Origin: Anaerolineales bacterium
Lineage (GTDB): Bacteria > Chloroflexota > Anaerolineae > Anaerolineales > RBG-16-64-43
Direction: 5' to 3'
NCBI GenBank assembly: GCA_016928575.1
Contig: JAFGKK010000024.1
Span: 1-57,562, forward strand
DNA length: 57,562 nt
Part shown: piece after piece, positions 8,590 through 18,169 of the stretch
Position numbering within the stretch: position 1 is the stretch's first letter
How the letters are laid out: each line of letters opens with the position of its first letter
Notes under the pieces: model-generated
Seen by the model: the letters and a program-made list of their open reading frames with translations, nothing else
The model's database searches: none
What the model was told of the DNA's origin: nothing
Translations under genes and position numbers: made by a program

Positions 8590-9869
8590 GTGAACGTCAC
8601 CATCGGCACGGTCGGTTCGCGCGGCGACATCCAGCCGCTCCTGGCGTTGGCGCTGGGCCTGCAGCGGGCCGGGCATCGCGTGCGGCTGGTCGCCCAGCGC
8701 GATCTGGAGGATTGGATCCGGCCGTACGGCGCGGCCGTGCACCCCATGCAATTCAGCGTCCGGGAATTCATGAGCCGGCCGGACGTCGTCGCGCTCTTCA
8801 AGAGCCGCAACATGCCGCGGCAGCTCCGGACGATCCGGCGCGTCCTGGACACGCTGGTCGGCGGGGTTCTCGACGAAACGCTGCAGGCGGCGCAGGGCGC
8901 GGACTTCCTGATTCTGCCGATCACCGAGTGCGGCGGGGTGGACATCGCGACGCAAGGCAGGATCCCGATGGCCTACGCCTCCCTGCAGCCGATGTATCCC
9001 CCCACCCGGGCCTTCCCGTCGTTCTTCCTTCCGCTCCGGTTTTCTTCCAACGCCCGGATCAACCGCCTGACATATTCCGCCTTTCTGCGCATGGCCTGGC
9101 CCTTTCTCGGCGGATCGTTCAACCGCTGGCGCGCCGACCGCTTCGGCCTTCCGCCGTGGCGCACGATGCGGGAGATGCTGGAAGCCCGCCGCGGATTCGG
9201 AACGCCGTGGCTGTTTGCCTTCAGCCCTTCGGTGGTCCCGAAGCCGCCGGATTGGGAGGATTTCCACCACATCACGGGGTATTGGTTTTTGGATGCTCTC
9301 CGGATTGGAGGCCGCCGGACGGGCTTGTGCGATTTCTCGAAAGCGGTCCGCCGCCGGTGTATATCGGCTTCGGGAGCATGCGCGACAAGGATCCGGAGGG
9401 CCAGGCACGAACGGCGCTGCGCGCGCTCGGCCTCGCCGGGCAGCGGGGCGTGGTCTCCACCGGCTGGGGCGGGATCGCCCGGCTGGAAACCGGCGCCGAA
9501 GTTTTCTTCGTCGACGACGTTCCGCACGGCTGGCTTTTTCCGCGCATGGCCGCCGTTGTGCATCACGGCGGCGCGGGCACCACCGGCGCGGTTTTTCGTT
9601 CCGGCGCGCCGAGTCTGATCACGCCGTTTGCGGCCGACCAGTATGCCTGGGCGGAGCGGGCGGTGAGCTTGGGAGTCGGACCGCGGATGCCGGACGTGAA
9701 AAACCTTTCGGCTGAAAAATTAGCGCGGGCCGTCGCCGCCGCGGTGAACGACGCGGGGATGCGCGCCAATGCCGCCGCGCTCGGGGAACGCATCCGCGCC
9801 GAGGACGGCATTGCATGCGCGGTCGAGATCATCGAACGCCATGCGAGGCAATTCCGGCAACGGGGTTGA
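8590..9869 (+). pseudogene. GT1-type glycosyltransferase with a frameshift near 9297
   Basis: The N-terminal half runs in one frame from GTG 8590 (GTVGSRGDIQPLLALALGL, the start of sterol-glucosyltransferase / MGT-like GT-B enzymes) to YWFLDA at about 9297. The C-terminal half continues in another frame from about 9297 to 9869 (SPDWRPP, PPPVYIGFGSM, VVHHGGAGTTGA). Joined, they give a complete protein of about 425 residues with both Rossmann domains and the HHGGAGTT nucleotide-sugar site near the C-terminus. One missing base after the GCT at 9295-9297 would restore the frame. Both halves keep coding-like composition, so the break is recent or is an assembly error. The product would transfer a sugar to a lipid or small hydrophobic acceptor. 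An AAGGAA before the GTG supports that start. Confidence 0.8.
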
Positions 9870-10147
9870 CTATCGCCGCGATTCCCGACTCGTCCGATCC
9901 GGGCGATACGCGGAACGGCAGGCAGGCGATCCCGCTTAGGGAAGGGCGGCGGAAAATCGCCGCCGACAGTAGAATTCTTCGGCGGCATGGCGATGAGGTT
10001 CCGCCGATTCCGCGTTTCGGCGGGACCGACACAGCAATCCGCTAATTGAGGATGAACCGCGAAGGCAAGAGAGCGCTTCGTCGACCCGGCCGCGCCGGGT
10101 CGACGCGCGAAGACGAACACACACAAAAAAAAACGGGAGATACCACC
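9870..10147 (+). other. spacer with a perfect 10-bp hairpin before the SDR gene
   Basis: No gene is seen. Bases 10081-10103 form TCGACCCGGC, a three-base loop, and the perfect reverse complement. It lacks a T tract, so it is either a weak terminator for the upstream gene or a leader hairpin. The 25 bases before the next ATG hold a run of nine A and a GGGAGA ribosome binding site. Confidence 0.45.
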
Positions 10148-10936
10148 ATGGCTGCTTCACCGTTGCAAGGCAAGACCGCGCTGGTCACCGGCGCCTCGAG
10201 CGGCTTGGGCGCGGATTTCGCGCGCGAGCTGGCGGACCGGGGCTGCAACCTGATCCTGGCCGCCCGGCGGGCGGACAAGCTGGAAGCGCTGCGGGATGAA
10301 ATCCGCGGCCGGAACGGCGTGCGGGCGGAGACTGCCGTGACGGATCTTTCCGCCCCCGACGCGCCGCAGGAACTGTACGACCGGATCCGGTCGGAGAACC
10401 TGACCGTGGACGTGCTGGTCAACAACGCCGGATACGCCTTGTACGGGGAATTCCGGTCGGCGGACTGGGCCGTTTGCCGCCGGATGCTCGAGCTCGACGT
10501 CGTTGCGCTGACCCACCTGACGCGCCTGTTCGCCGCCGACATGGCGGAGCGCCGCTTCGGATACATTCTGAAGGTGGCCTCGAACGGCGCCTTCCAGCCT
10601 ACGCCGCTATACGCCGCCTACTGCGCCGCCAAATCCTACGTGCTCTACTTCGGCGAAGCGCTGCACCACGAGCTGCGCCCGCACGGCGTGGGCGTGACGG
10701 TCCTCTGCCCGGGTCCGACGCGCACCGAATTCTTCGAGGTCGCCGGCCAATCGCTGACGCTGTACCAGCGCCTGACGATGATGAACAGCCCCGACGTGGC
10801 GCGGATCGGGATCCGGGCGATGCTCCGCAAACGCTCGTGCGTCGTGGCCGGGCCGCTCAACGCGGCGGTGGCCGGGCTGGCGCCGCTCCTGCCGCGCCAG
10901 TTCATGGCCGGCATGGCGGCCAGGCTGATGCGCTGA
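10148..10936 (+). CDS. short-chain dehydrogenase/reductase (SDR)
   Basis: A 262-residue classical SDR. The cofactor motif TGASSGLG is at residues 14-21, NNAGYA marks the usual NAG motif, and the catalytic Ser145, Tyr158 and Lys162 (YCAAK) are all present. A PGPTRTEFF motif follows, as in the DltE/YqjQ-like group of SDRs that act on lipid or carbonyl substrates. Arg residues after the second strand (AARRADK) suggest NADP(H). ATG 10148 is chosen because of the purine-rich site just before it. The gene has no close co-directional partner, and the reaction is not identifiable. Confidence 0.93.
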   Translation: MAASPLQGKTALVTGASSGLGADFARELADRGCNLILAARRADKLEALRDEIRGRNGVRAETAVTDLSAPDAPQELYDRIRSENLTVDVLVNNAGYALYGEFRSADWAVCRRMLELDVVALTHLTRLFAADMAERRFGYILKVASNGAFQPTPLYAAYCAAKSYVLYFGEALHHELRPHGVGVTVLCPGPTRTEFFEVAGQSLTLYQRLTMMNSPDVARIGIRAMLRKRSCVVAGPLNAAVAGLAPLLPRQFMAGMAARLMR

Positions 10937-10978
10937 ACCTCCCCGCCGGCGGCGCGCCGTCCGGGGTTGTCTCCGGAT

Positions 10979-11105
10979 CGTCATGCCCGCGCCTGCCCTC
11001 GCGGAGCGGGGGTGTTCGTAGCGGGCATCCAGCCTTGGAAACCCTGGATTCCCGCCAAACCAACCCCCGGCGAAGAACGCGCCGAGGGCCGGCGCGGGAA
11101 TGACG
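10979..11105. repeat. dispersed palindromic repeat, family 1 (CGTCATTCCCGCG ends)
   Basis: The element begins CGTCATGCCCGCGCC and ends with GGCGCGGGAATGACG, so its ends are 15-nt inverted repeats matching at 14 positions. Inside lie a GGATTCCCGCC string and a CGAGGGC box. Related elements with the same ends are found at 45578-45739 and 51097-51192 (the latter in opposite orientation), with partial copies at about 4892-4935 and 48345-48415. There is no transposase, so it resembles a MITE-like or REP-like element. Confidence 0.7.
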
Positions 11106-11428
11106 ATCTGTCTCCGCCAAGGAGTTTTCCACAAATACCATTGATTCACTTTATAGACGGACCCGGATAAGAGGGTGAGGGGTGAAAAGGAAGCCCGACG
11201 AAGCGATCCTGCGCTATTTTGAAGCAGGAGATTGCTTCGTCGGGCCGGAGAAACGCCGCCTCCCGGCCCTCCTCATAATGACAACATTCTTCGTCCCTTT
11301 CGCCGGCCTTTCTCGTCTTTCCTCCACCGCCTCCGGCACCGATAATTTTTGCGCCCCGGTTTATAATAGCTCCGCAATCCATTCCGCAGGCTTCCAGTAA
11401 ACCGCCGCAGTTAAGAAAGGATCCGCCC
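11106..11428. repeat. spacer with inverted repeat of family 2 (CGAAGCAATC)
   Basis: CCCGACGAAGCGATC at 11194-11208 and GATTGCTTCGTCGGG at 11230-11244 are inverted repeats matching at 14 of 15 positions. The second arm continues to ATAATGACA near 11283. The same family occurs in several copies at 36003-36385 and probably at 42761-42855. A TATAAT at 11362-11367 could be the -10 box of the aminotransferase gene, but no good -35 is seen at the right distance. AAGAAAGGATCC before ATG 11429 is a reasonable ribosome binding site. Confidence 0.55.
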
Positions 11429-12658
11429 ATGCCCACCCCCTGGCAGCAGCGCTTCGCCCAGAACGCCAAGTCCACCCAATCCTCCGCCATCCGCGAACTG
11501 TTCAAGGTCACCGCCAATCCGGAGGTGATCTCCTTCGGCGGCGGCCTGCCGGCGCCGGAGGTCTTTCCGATCGAAGAATTCAAAACCGCCTGTGAAAAAG
11601 TCCTCACGGCCGACGGGCCGAAGGCGCTGCAGTACAGCAACTCCGAGGGGTATGCCCCGCTGCGCGAAATGATCGCCCGCCAGATGGACGCCTTCGGCTT
11701 GAAGCTGACCACGGAAAACATTCTGATCACAACCGGCACCCAGCAGTCGATCGACCTGATCAGCAAGATGCTGATCAACAATGCCGAGCGCATCTTGGTG
11801 GAGGATCCGACGTTCCTCGGGGCGCTGCAGGTGTTCAGCGTCTTCGGCGCGCGCTACATCGCCGTCCCGATCGACGCCGACGGCATTCAAACCGAGCTCC
11901 TGCCGGAGGCCTTCCGCGCCGGCCCGCGGTTCATGTACATCATCCCCACCTTCCAGAATCCGGGCGGGGTGACCCTCTCGCTGAAGCGGCGCGAGACTCT
12001 GATCGCGCTCTCGGACCAATACGGGATCCCGATCCTCGAGGACGATCCCTACTGCGCGCTGCGCTTCGAAGGCGAAACGCTTCCCCCGCTGATCGCCTTG
12101 GACGCCAAACGACTGGGGACCGCCGACGGCTATCCGGCTGGGAACGTGATGTACTGCGGATCGTTCTCGAAGACCCTGGCGCCGGGCTTGCGCCTGGCCT
12201 GGATCGCCGCCCCGCCCGAGGCGATCGCCAAGCTGGTCCAAATCAAGCAGGGCGCCGACCTGCATACGCCGATCTTCGTCCAGATGGCGGCTTACGAGTG
12301 CCTGCGCGACGGCTTCCTCGAGCGCCACATCCAGAAAATCCGCGATGTCTACCGCGATCGGCGGAACGTGATGCTTGCGGCGATGGAGCAGCATTTCCCG
12401 AAGGGCATGGAATGGACCCGCCCGGAGGGGGGCCTGTTCCTCTGGGCCAAGCTGCCGGAGGGCATGGCCAGCATCGAGCTTCTGCGGACGGCGATCAAGA
12501 TGAACGTCGCGTTCGTTCCAGGCAACAGCTTCTTCTCCGTCGACGACAAAGCGGGCGAACGCTATTTCCGACTGAATTTCTCCAATATGAAGCCGGAACG
12601 GATCCAGGAAGGGATCCAACGGCTTGGCGGGGCGATCAGCGAAGCGATGAAATCCTAA
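11429..12658 (+). CDS. PLP-dependent aminotransferase, class I/II (2-aminoadipate / aromatic type)
   Basis: A 409-residue fold-type I aminotransferase. The start (SSAIRELFKVT, VISFGGGLPAPEVFPIEEF) is typical of the LysN / 2-aminoadipate / aromatic aminotransferase branch, related to the catalytic part of MocR regulators. The PLP lysine is Lys248 in GSFSKTLAPGLRLAW, and the phosphate-binding arginine is in the same string. EDDPYCALRF marks the Asp that contacts the pyridine nitrogen. It sits just upstream of an amino acid transporter operon and an indolepyruvate oxidoreductase cluster. A likely role is therefore removing the amino group from aromatic or branched-chain amino acids to give the 2-oxo acid; this is inference from position. 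The stop is followed within ten bases by a new promoter, so it is probably its own transcription unit. Confidence 0.92.
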   Translation: MPTPWQQRFAQNAKSTQSSAIRELFKVTANPEVISFGGGLPAPEVFPIEEFKTACEKVLTADGPKALQYSNSEGYAPLREMIARQMDAFGLKLTTENILITTGTQQSIDLISKMLINNAERILVEDPTFLGALQVFSVFGARYIAVPIDADGIQTELLPEAFRAGPRFMYIIPTFQNPGGVTLSLKRRETLIALSDQYGIPILEDDPYCALRFEGETLPPLIALDAKRLGTADGYPAGNVMYCGSFSKTLAPGLRLAWIAAPPEAIAKLVQIKQGADLHTPIFVQMAAYECLRDGFLERHIQKIRDVYRDRRNVMLAAMEQHFPKGMEWTRPEGGLFLWAKLPEGMASIELLRTAIKMNVAFVPGNSFFSVDDKAGERYFRLNFSNMKPERIQEGIQRLGGAISEAMKS

Positions 12659-12667
12659 ATCCGGGAA

Positions 12668-12696
12668 TTGGCGCCACGAAAAAGGTTTGATACAAT
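12668..12696 (+). promoter_or_regulatory. sigma70-like promoter for the liv cluster
   Basis: TTGGCG at 12668-12673 and TACAAT at 12691-12696 are separated by 17 bases. This is the best hexamer pair in the intergenic region, and it begins ten bases after the aminotransferase stop. Transcription would start near 12703, leaving a leader of about 280 nt before livJ. Confidence 0.55.
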
Positions 12697-12983
12697 TATC
12701 CCCTATCTTCCAACCGGACTGATTTGTGGCTTGATGGCCCGATTAGAATTCTTTTTCCTGTTTATCGACCCGGCAAGTCAAACGACTTGTCGGGTCTGAT
12801 TTGTTCCCTCCAAGCGCCCTCCGCATCCCTATTCCGCCTCGGCATCATCCGGCCGCCCTTGCGGGCGATTCCAGTTTTTCCGGCCCGGTTTCGGCCGGCT
12901 CTCCAGACACCAAGTTACAAGCATTCGGGATTCCCCCTTCCCCGTTCCAGGGGTGGGGATTCTGACCACCTTCGGAGGAGAAT
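12697..12983 (+). promoter_or_regulatory. long structured leader before livJ
   Basis: This stretch holds no plausible gene but several hairpins. The clearest is GACCCGGCAAGTC / GACTTGTCGGGTC at 12767-12779 and 12784-12796 with a four-base loop, followed by a T-containing stretch. A second lies near 12877-12902 (CCGGCC / GGCCGG arms), with a C-rich / G-rich pair near 12935-12960. GGAGGAG at 12974-12980 is the livJ ribosome binding site. The leader could attenuate transcription or bind a ligand; I recognise no known riboswitch. Confidence 0.4.
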
Positions 12984-14210
12984 ATGTCATCCAAGCGCAT
13001 TGTGAAACTCATTCCAATCTGCATCCTCGCCTTGGCCGTCCTCGGCGGATGCGGCGCGGCAGGCTCGAAGGAAGGAAGCGTCTATAAAATCGGCTTCAGT
13101 TCGGCCGCCACCGGCAACTACGCCTCGCTCGGACTGCCCGAGGCCAAGACCGCCGAAATGATTCAAAAGCAGATCAACGACCAGGGCGGAATCACCGGTC
13201 CGGACGGAGTCAAGCACGAGGTGGAAATCATCATCCTCGACGACGCGAACGAAGCCGACAAGGCGGTCTCGAACGTCACCCGCCTGATCACCGAGGACGA
13301 GGTCATCGCGGTCGTTTCTTCCACCGGCAGCGGCACGAGCGTCGCCCAGATCCCGGTCTGCGAGGAAAACGAGACCCCGTGCGTCTCGATGGCCTCCGCC
13401 GCGACGATCACCACCAATCCCGATACCGGCGCGGAATATAAATGGATGTTCAAGACGCCGCAGACCAACGGGCACGCCGGCGAATGGCAGGCCGCCTACC
13501 TGAAGGCCAAGGGCGTGAAGAACATCTGCATCCTTTCCACCAACGACGGCTATGGGAAAGACTGCCTGGCCAATTACAAGGCGACCGCCGAAGCCGCGGG
13601 CTTGACGGTGGTCTATGAAGGCAACTACGCGGCGACCGACACCGAATTTTCCGCGCAGATGGCCGGCGTGCAGGCCAGCGGCTGCGAAGCGGTGGAAATC
13701 GGCTCCACCCCGCCGGTGGCGTCGCTTGCGACCATCGCCGTCCGCAACGCCCTGCCCGACCTGCCGGTCACCCTCGGCCACGGCGTGTGCAACCAGTCCT
13801 ACATCACCACCGCCGGACAGGCGGCCGACGGCGCGGTGTTCCCCTGCGGCAAGGTCACCGTCGTCGACCAACTGCCCGACAGCGATCCGCAGAAGGCGGT
13901 GCTGACGAAATACATCGCCGACTACACCGAATTCACCGGCGGCGAAGCCGTCAGCACCTTCGGCGGCCACGGCTGGGACGCGCTGGAAATGATCGTCGAC
14001 GCCCTGGAAAGCTTGAAGGACGGGATGTCGCTGAAGGACCAGCGGGCGGCCGTGCGCGACTACCTGGAAAACAAGGTTGTCGATTGGCCGGGCATCAGCG
14101 GGACCTTCACCATGAGCCCCTCGGATCACACCGGCCTGACCAAGGAATCGCTGCTGTTCGTGACGGTCCGGGACGGCAAGTGGGTCGCGTTCCCCGAAGC
14201 GGATTGGTAA
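12984..14210 (+). CDS. livJ: branched-chain-type amino acid ABC transporter, substrate-binding lipoprotein
   Basis: A 408-residue periplasmic-binding-protein type 1 of the Leu/Ile/Val family. The N-terminus is a lipoprotein signal with lipobox LGGC and Cys23, so it is anchored outside the membrane. Typical strings follow: IGFSSAATGNYASLGLPEAK, EVEIIILDDANEADKAVSNV, VSSTGSGTSVAQIPVCEE, and STNDGYGKDCLANYKATAEAAG. It is followed by genes for two permeases and two ATPases, a complete LivJHMGF system. The ligand may be branched-chain or aromatic amino acids. The downstream indolepyruvate oxidoreductase genes favour aromatic ones, but the sequence does not settle it. GGAGGAG four bases before the ATG supports this start. 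Confidence 0.93.
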   Translation: MSSKRIVKLIPICILALAVLGGCGAAGSKEGSVYKIGFSSAATGNYASLGLPEAKTAEMIQKQINDQGGITGPDGVKHEVEIIILDDANEADKAVSNVTRLITEDEVIAVVSSTGSGTSVAQIPVCEENETPCVSMASAATITTNPDTGAEYKWMFKTPQTNGHAGEWQAAYLKAKGVKNICILSTNDGYGKDCLANYKATAEAAGLTVVYEGNYAATDTEFSAQMAGVQASGCEAVEIGSTPPVASLATIAVRNALPDLPVTLGHGVCNQSYITTAGQAADGAVFPCGKVTVVDQLPDSDPQKAVLTKYIADYTEFTGGEAVSTFGGHGWDALEMIVDALESLKDGMSLKDQRAAVRDYLENKVVDWPGISGTFTMSPSDHTGLTKESLLFVTVRDGKWVAFPEADW

Positions 14211-14246
14211 ACCCGTCCGCCACCGGATTCACACTCCTGCCTCCAA

Positions 14247-14285
14247 ACCTGACCTGTCAGGTCCCGAGGACCTGGCAGGTCAGGT
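14247..14285 (+). terminator. 18-bp hairpin between livJ and livH (ACCTG-type repeat)
   Basis: ACCTGACCTGTCAGGTCC at 14247-14264 and its near-perfect reverse complement at 14268-14285 (17 of 18 pairs, the other a wobble) are separated by CGA. It lies 36 bases after the livJ stop and has no T run. It could protect the livJ message or partly stop transcription, giving more binding protein than permease. The same ACCTG(A/T)CAGGT unit makes up the larger palindrome at 41907-41970. Confidence 0.6.
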
Positions 14286-14340
14286 CCGTCCCCTCGCCCG
14301 GACCAGGGGATGACCACATCGAGAAACGCCGGAAGTGACC

Positions 14341-15357
14341 ATGCATCGAAAGCCGCGGCGCCGCCCCATCCATATCCTCCTGACCGCGCTGGTGATCGTC
14401 GGTTTGGCCGGGGTGAGCCTTCTGCTCGGATCCCAGAAAAACCTCCAACCCCAGCATTACGTCCAGCTGGCGATCGACGGCGTGCGCGCCGGGTCGATCT
14501 ACGCCCTGATGGCGCTCGGATTCGTCGTCGTCTACAGCGTCACCGGAATCATCAATTTCGCCCAAGGCGAATTCGTGATGCTGGGCGCGATGATCTGCCT
14601 GACCGTCAACGACCTGAACCTCCCCCTGCCGCCGGCGCCCAAGCTGGCGGCCGCCGTCGCGTCCGGGGTGCTGGTCACCACGCTGATCGGCGCGGCGATG
14701 GAGCGGCTGACGATCCACCCGGCCCGCCGCTCGCCGCCCGTCACGCTGATCATCATCACCATCGGCGTCACGATCACCCTGCGGGCGGCGGCCCTGCTCG
14801 TCTGGGGGGCCGATCCGCACGTCCTGCCCTCCTTCACCACCTTCGCCCTCGAAGATAAACTCTTCCGCCTCGGGCCGATATTGATCCAGGCCCAGAGTCT
14901 GTGGATCTGGGGCACCCTGGCAGTGATCCTGGTTCTGCTGTACTTCTTTCTCGAACGCACCCTGGCCGGCAAAGCCCTGCGGGCCTGCGCCGTCAACCGG
15001 CGCGCCGCCCAGCTAATGGGAATTAACCCGGACCGCATGTCGCTGTTGTCGTTCGCGCTGGCGGCCTTGCTCGGCGCGGTCGGCGGGATCGTCCTGGGCC
15101 CGGTCACCCGCCCGATTTACGACATGGGCGTGATGCTCGGCCTGCGCGGATTCGTCGCCGCGATCATCGGCGGCCTGGTCAGCGTTCCGGGAGCCGTCGT
15201 GGGCGGGCTGCTGCTCGGCGTGGTGGAGAACATCGCCGCCGGCGTAACCGATCCCGCCCTTAAGAGCGCGGTGTCCTTCATCATCCTGATCGTCCTCCTG
15301 CTCTTCCGGCCGCAGGGGATCGTCGGAGGCGGCGAGAAGCCGGCCGAAGAATTATGA
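14341..15357 (+). CDS. livH: branched-chain-type amino acid ABC transporter permease 1
   Basis: A 338-residue LivH-type permease with about eight membrane helices. Family strings are clear: VQLAIDGVRAGSIYALMALG, YSVTGIINFAQGEFVMLGAM, RACAVNRRAAQLMGINPDR (cytoplasmic loop contacting the ATPase), and GLRGFVAAIIGGLVSVPGAV. ATG 14341 is preferred over GTG 14335 because GGAAG at 14331-14335 is then at the right distance; the difference is two residues. The stop overlaps the next start (ATGA at 15354). It works with LivM, LivG, LivF and the LivJ lipoprotein. Confidence 0.93.
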   Translation: MHRKPRRRPIHILLTALVIVGLAGVSLLLGSQKNLQPQHYVQLAIDGVRAGSIYALMALGFVVVYSVTGIINFAQGEFVMLGAMICLTVNDLNLPLPPAPKLAAAVASGVLVTTLIGAAMERLTIHPARRSPPVTLIIITIGVTITLRAAALLVWGADPHVLPSFTTFALEDKLFRLGPILIQAQSLWIWGTLAVILVLLYFFLERTLAGKALRACAVNRRAAQLMGINPDRMSLLSFALAALLGAVGGIVLGPVTRPIYDMGVMLGLRGFVAAIIGGLVSVPGAVVGGLLLGVVENIAAGVTDPALKSAVSFIILIVLLLFRPQGIVGGGEKPAEEL

Positions 15358-16454
15358 AAAAGGCGCCCTTCCGAAACCTTCTGCGCGCGCATCCCAACCT
15401 GGCCGGGGTCGCCGTCCTGGCTGCGGTCCTCGCCGTCCTGGGAGCGGTGGATCTGATCCGGCCCTTCGGTGTGCGCTTCAGCGACCTCTCCGGCCGGGTG
15501 GTGACGATGGACACCATGATCCGGATCGGGATTCTGACCATCGTCGTGGTCGGCCTGAACCTGCTGATGGGGTACGCCGGGCAGGTCTCGCTCGGGCAGG
15601 CGGGGTTTTACGCGCTCGGCGCGTACGCCTCGGGGATCCTGACGACGCTCGCCCCGCGCCACGGCCTTCTGACCGGGATCGCCGACACGTGGTGGTGGCC
15701 CTGGCTGGCGGCCGCGGCCGGGATGCTCCTGACCGGCGCCTTCGCCTACCTGGTGGGAAAACCGATCCTGCGCCTGAAGGGAAACTACCTAGCGATGGCC
15801 ACCCTCGGGCTGGGATTCATCATCAACATTTTCAGCGGCCAATTCTCCGAAATCACCGGCGGGTACGACGGGTTGACCGGCGTGCCCCGCCTGCGGATCG
15901 GCGACTTCGCGCTGTGGCCGGCACAGCGCTACTACTTCCTTGTCTGGGGGGCGGCCATCGCGGTGATCGTCGTGGCGCTGAACATCGTCCATTCGCGCGT
16001 CGGCCGCGCGTTGCGCGCGATCCACGCCAACGAAACCGCGGCCGAAACCAGCGGAGTGGACACCGAACGCTACAAGATCCAAGCCCTGGTGATCAGCGCC
16101 ATGTTCGCCAGCCTGGCCGGCAGCCTGTACGCCCATTTTCAGAGCGCCGTCTCGCCCAGCCCGTTCGGGTTCAAAGCCTCGGTCGAATTGGTGACGATGG
16201 CCGCGGTCGGGGGACTCTCCAGCATCTGGGGCGCGCCGCTCGGGGTGGCGGCGATGTTCCTCGTCGGCAACTTGATCCAATCCCAGATGGAAAGCGTGTT
16301 CCACATCCGGGGCGGCGAATACGAACTGATCCTCTACGGCCTCGTGTTGGTGCTGATCATGATCTTCATGCCGCAGGGCATGATCACCAGCCTGCGCGCC
16401 GCGCGCGCCTTCGGAAGGCGGCCGGCGCAACCCGACGGAGAACGGACGGCATGA
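15354..16454 (+). CDS. livM: branched-chain-type amino acid ABC transporter permease 2
   Basis: A 366-residue LivM-type permease with around ten membrane helices. [25 protein letters not shown] and [19 protein letters not shown] are hallmark stretches, and [24 protein letters not shown] is the cytoplasmic coupling loop. The start overlaps the livH stop and the stop overlaps the livG start (ATGA at both ends), which ties it into the operon. It forms the membrane channel with LivH. Confidence 0.93.
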   Translation: MKKAPFRNLLRAHPNLAGVAVLAAVLAVLGAVDLIRPFGVRFSDLSGRVVTMDTMIRIGILTIVVVGLNLLMGYAGQVSLGQAGFYALGAYASGILTTLAPRHGLLTGIADTWWWPWLAAAAGMLLTGAFAYLVGKPILRLKGNYLAMATLGLGFIINIFSGQFSEITGGYDGLTGVPRLRIGDFALWPAQRYYFLVWGAAIAVIVVALNIVHSRVGRALRAIHANETAAETSGVDTERYKIQALVISAMFASLAGSLYAHFQSAVSPSPFGFKASVELVTMAAVGGLSSIWGAPLGVAAMFLVGNLIQSQMESVFHIRGGEYELILYGLVLVLIMIFMPQGMITSLRAARAFGRRPAQPDGERTA

Positions 16455-17236
16455 CGGACCGGGCGGCGGAACTCGAAATCACCGACCTGCGGAAGGATTT
16501 CGACGGCCTGATGGCCGTGTTCGACGTTTCCTTTTCGGTCGGGGGCGGCGAAATCGTCGCGCTGATCGGCCCCAACGGAGCCGGCAAGACCACCATCTTC
16601 AACATGCTCTCGGGGGTCCTGCCCGCCACCGGCGGCTCCATCCGCTACCGCGGGCGGTTGCTCAACGGCCTCCGGCCCCACGCGATCAACCGGCTCGGGC
16701 TGGCGCGCACCTACCAGAACGTGCGCCTGTTCGGAACCATGACCGTGCTGGAAAACGTGATGGTCGGCCGCCATGCCAAGGCGGAGTACGGCGTCCTCAG
16801 CACCGCCTTCCGCCTGCCCGCGGCCCGGCGGCAGGAGACGGCAATCCGCACGCAGGCGCTGCGCCAGCTGGAAAGGGTCGGACTGGCGGACAAAGCCGAG
16901 GCCGAGGCGCTCAGCCTGCCCTTCGGCCAGCAGCGGCTGTTGGAGATCGCCCGCGCCCTGGCCACCGAGCCGCGTCTGCTCCTGCTCGACGAAGCCGGGT
17001 CCGGACTCAACCGGCCGGAGAAGGACGAACTCCAGCGGCTGATCCGCTCCATCCGCGACGGCGGAGTCGCGGTCCTGCTGGTGGAGCACGACATCCCGTT
17101 CGTAACCGGATTGTCGGACCGAATCGTCGTGCTCGAGCACGGGGTCAAGATCGCCGAAGGCACGCCGGCCGAAATCCGCAGCGACAAGCGCGTCATTGCG
17201 GCGTACCTCGGGGAGGATGTCCGGGACCTATGCTGA
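16451..17236 (+). CDS. livG: branched-chain-type amino acid ABC transporter ATP-binding protein
   Basis: A 261-residue ATPase. Walker [10 protein letters not shown] lies near residue 41 and [19 protein letters not shown] is the LivG-type Q-loop region. The signature is unusual ([17 protein letters not shown] rather than LSYGQQR), followed by Walker [13 protein letters not shown], where the family normally has DEP or DEPAAGLN. The Gly in the DEAGSGLN segment is within known LivG variation. ATG 16451 is used because it overlaps the livM stop. It powers the transporter together with LivF. Confidence 0.92.
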   Translation: MTDRAAELEITDLRKDFDGLMAVFDVSFSVGGGEIVALIGPNGAGKTTIFNMLSGVLPATGGSIRYRGRLLNGLRPHAINRLGLARTYQNVRLFGTMTVLENVMVGRHAKAEYGVLSTAFRLPAARRQETAIRTQALRQLERVGLADKAEAEALSLPFGQQRLLEIARALATEPRLLLLDEAGSGLNRPEKDELQRLIRSIRDGGVAVLLVEHDIPFVTGLSDRIVVLEHGVKIAEGTPAEIRSDKRVIAAYLGEDVRDLC

Positions 17237-17943
17237 CCGTCGAGCAACTCAGCGCCTTTTACGGGCGGATCCAAGCCTTGGATGAAGTCACCCTGCGGGT
17301 CGCCGAAGGCGAGATCGTCGCCGTCATCGGATCCAACGGGGCGGGCAAATCCACCCTGATGAACGCGATCTCCGGGCTGATCCCATCCCGCGGCGGAAGA
17401 ATCCTATTCGCCGGGCAACCGATCACGAACCTCCGCGCCGACCGGATCGTGCGCCTGGGAATCAGCCAGGTTCCCGAACGCCGGCAGATATTTTCGACGA
17501 TGAGCGTGGAAGACAACCTGATCCTCGGCGCCTACCACCGCTTCGGCCGCGACGGCCGCAAGGCGGTCGAGCGGGATCTGCAATCCGTGTTTGATATTTT
17601 CCCCCGCCTGCGCGAGCGGATCCACCAGACCGCGGGAACCCTTTCCGGCGGCGAACAGCAGATGCTCGCCCTGGGCCGGGGCTGGATGGCGAAGCCGAAA
17701 CTTCTACTCATGGACGAGCCCTCGTTGGGGCTCGCGCCGCTGATGGCGCGCGAGATCTTCCGCGTGTCCGGGCAGCTGCGCGAGCGCGGCACGACGATCC
17801 TGCTGGTGGAGCAAAACGCGCACGCCGCGCTCGATCTGGCGGACCGCGCCTACGTTCTGGAATCCGGCCGGGTGACGTTCGAGGGCAAGGCGTCCGAACT
17901 CGGGAGCGACGAACGGGTGCAGAAGGCCTACCTGGGGAGGTGA
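17230..17943 (+). CDS. livF: branched-chain-type amino acid ABC transporter ATP-binding protein
   Basis: A 237-residue ATPase of standard LivF length. Walker A GSNGAGKST, Q-loop ISQVPERRQIFSTMSVEDNL, signature LSGGEQQMLALGRG and Walker B LLLMDEPSLGLAP are all intact. It overlaps the livG stop by seven bases and ends the transporter part of the operon. A 226-nt spacer then leads to the CBS-ACT gene. Confidence 0.93.
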   Translation: MLTVEQLSAFYGRIQALDEVTLRVAEGEIVAVIGSNGAGKSTLMNAISGLIPSRGGRILFAGQPITNLRADRIVRLGISQVPERRQIFSTMSVEDNLILGAYHRFGRDGRKAVERDLQSVFDIFPRLRERIHQTAGTLSGGEQQMLALGRGWMAKPKLLLMDEPSLGLAPLMAREIFRVSGQLRERGTTILLVEQNAHAALDLADRAYVLESGRVTFEGKASELGSDERVQKAYLGR

Positions 17944-18169
17944 CACGCCCGCCTTCCCGCAGAAAGCATTACACTTGACGAGGGAGAACGGCCGCCGAAA
18001 ACCTCCCCGCTTGTCGGTTTTTGATATCCGGGGAATTGAGGGCTCCGCCCAGAATCCCTGCCCGCCGGCCGGTTTATGATTGGCGGGGAGGCCGAAGGCG
18101 GGGGAGCCCCTTGCACAACCGCATACTCCTCCCCCCATCCGGAGACGTCAGGAAAATCAGGAGGCTTCC

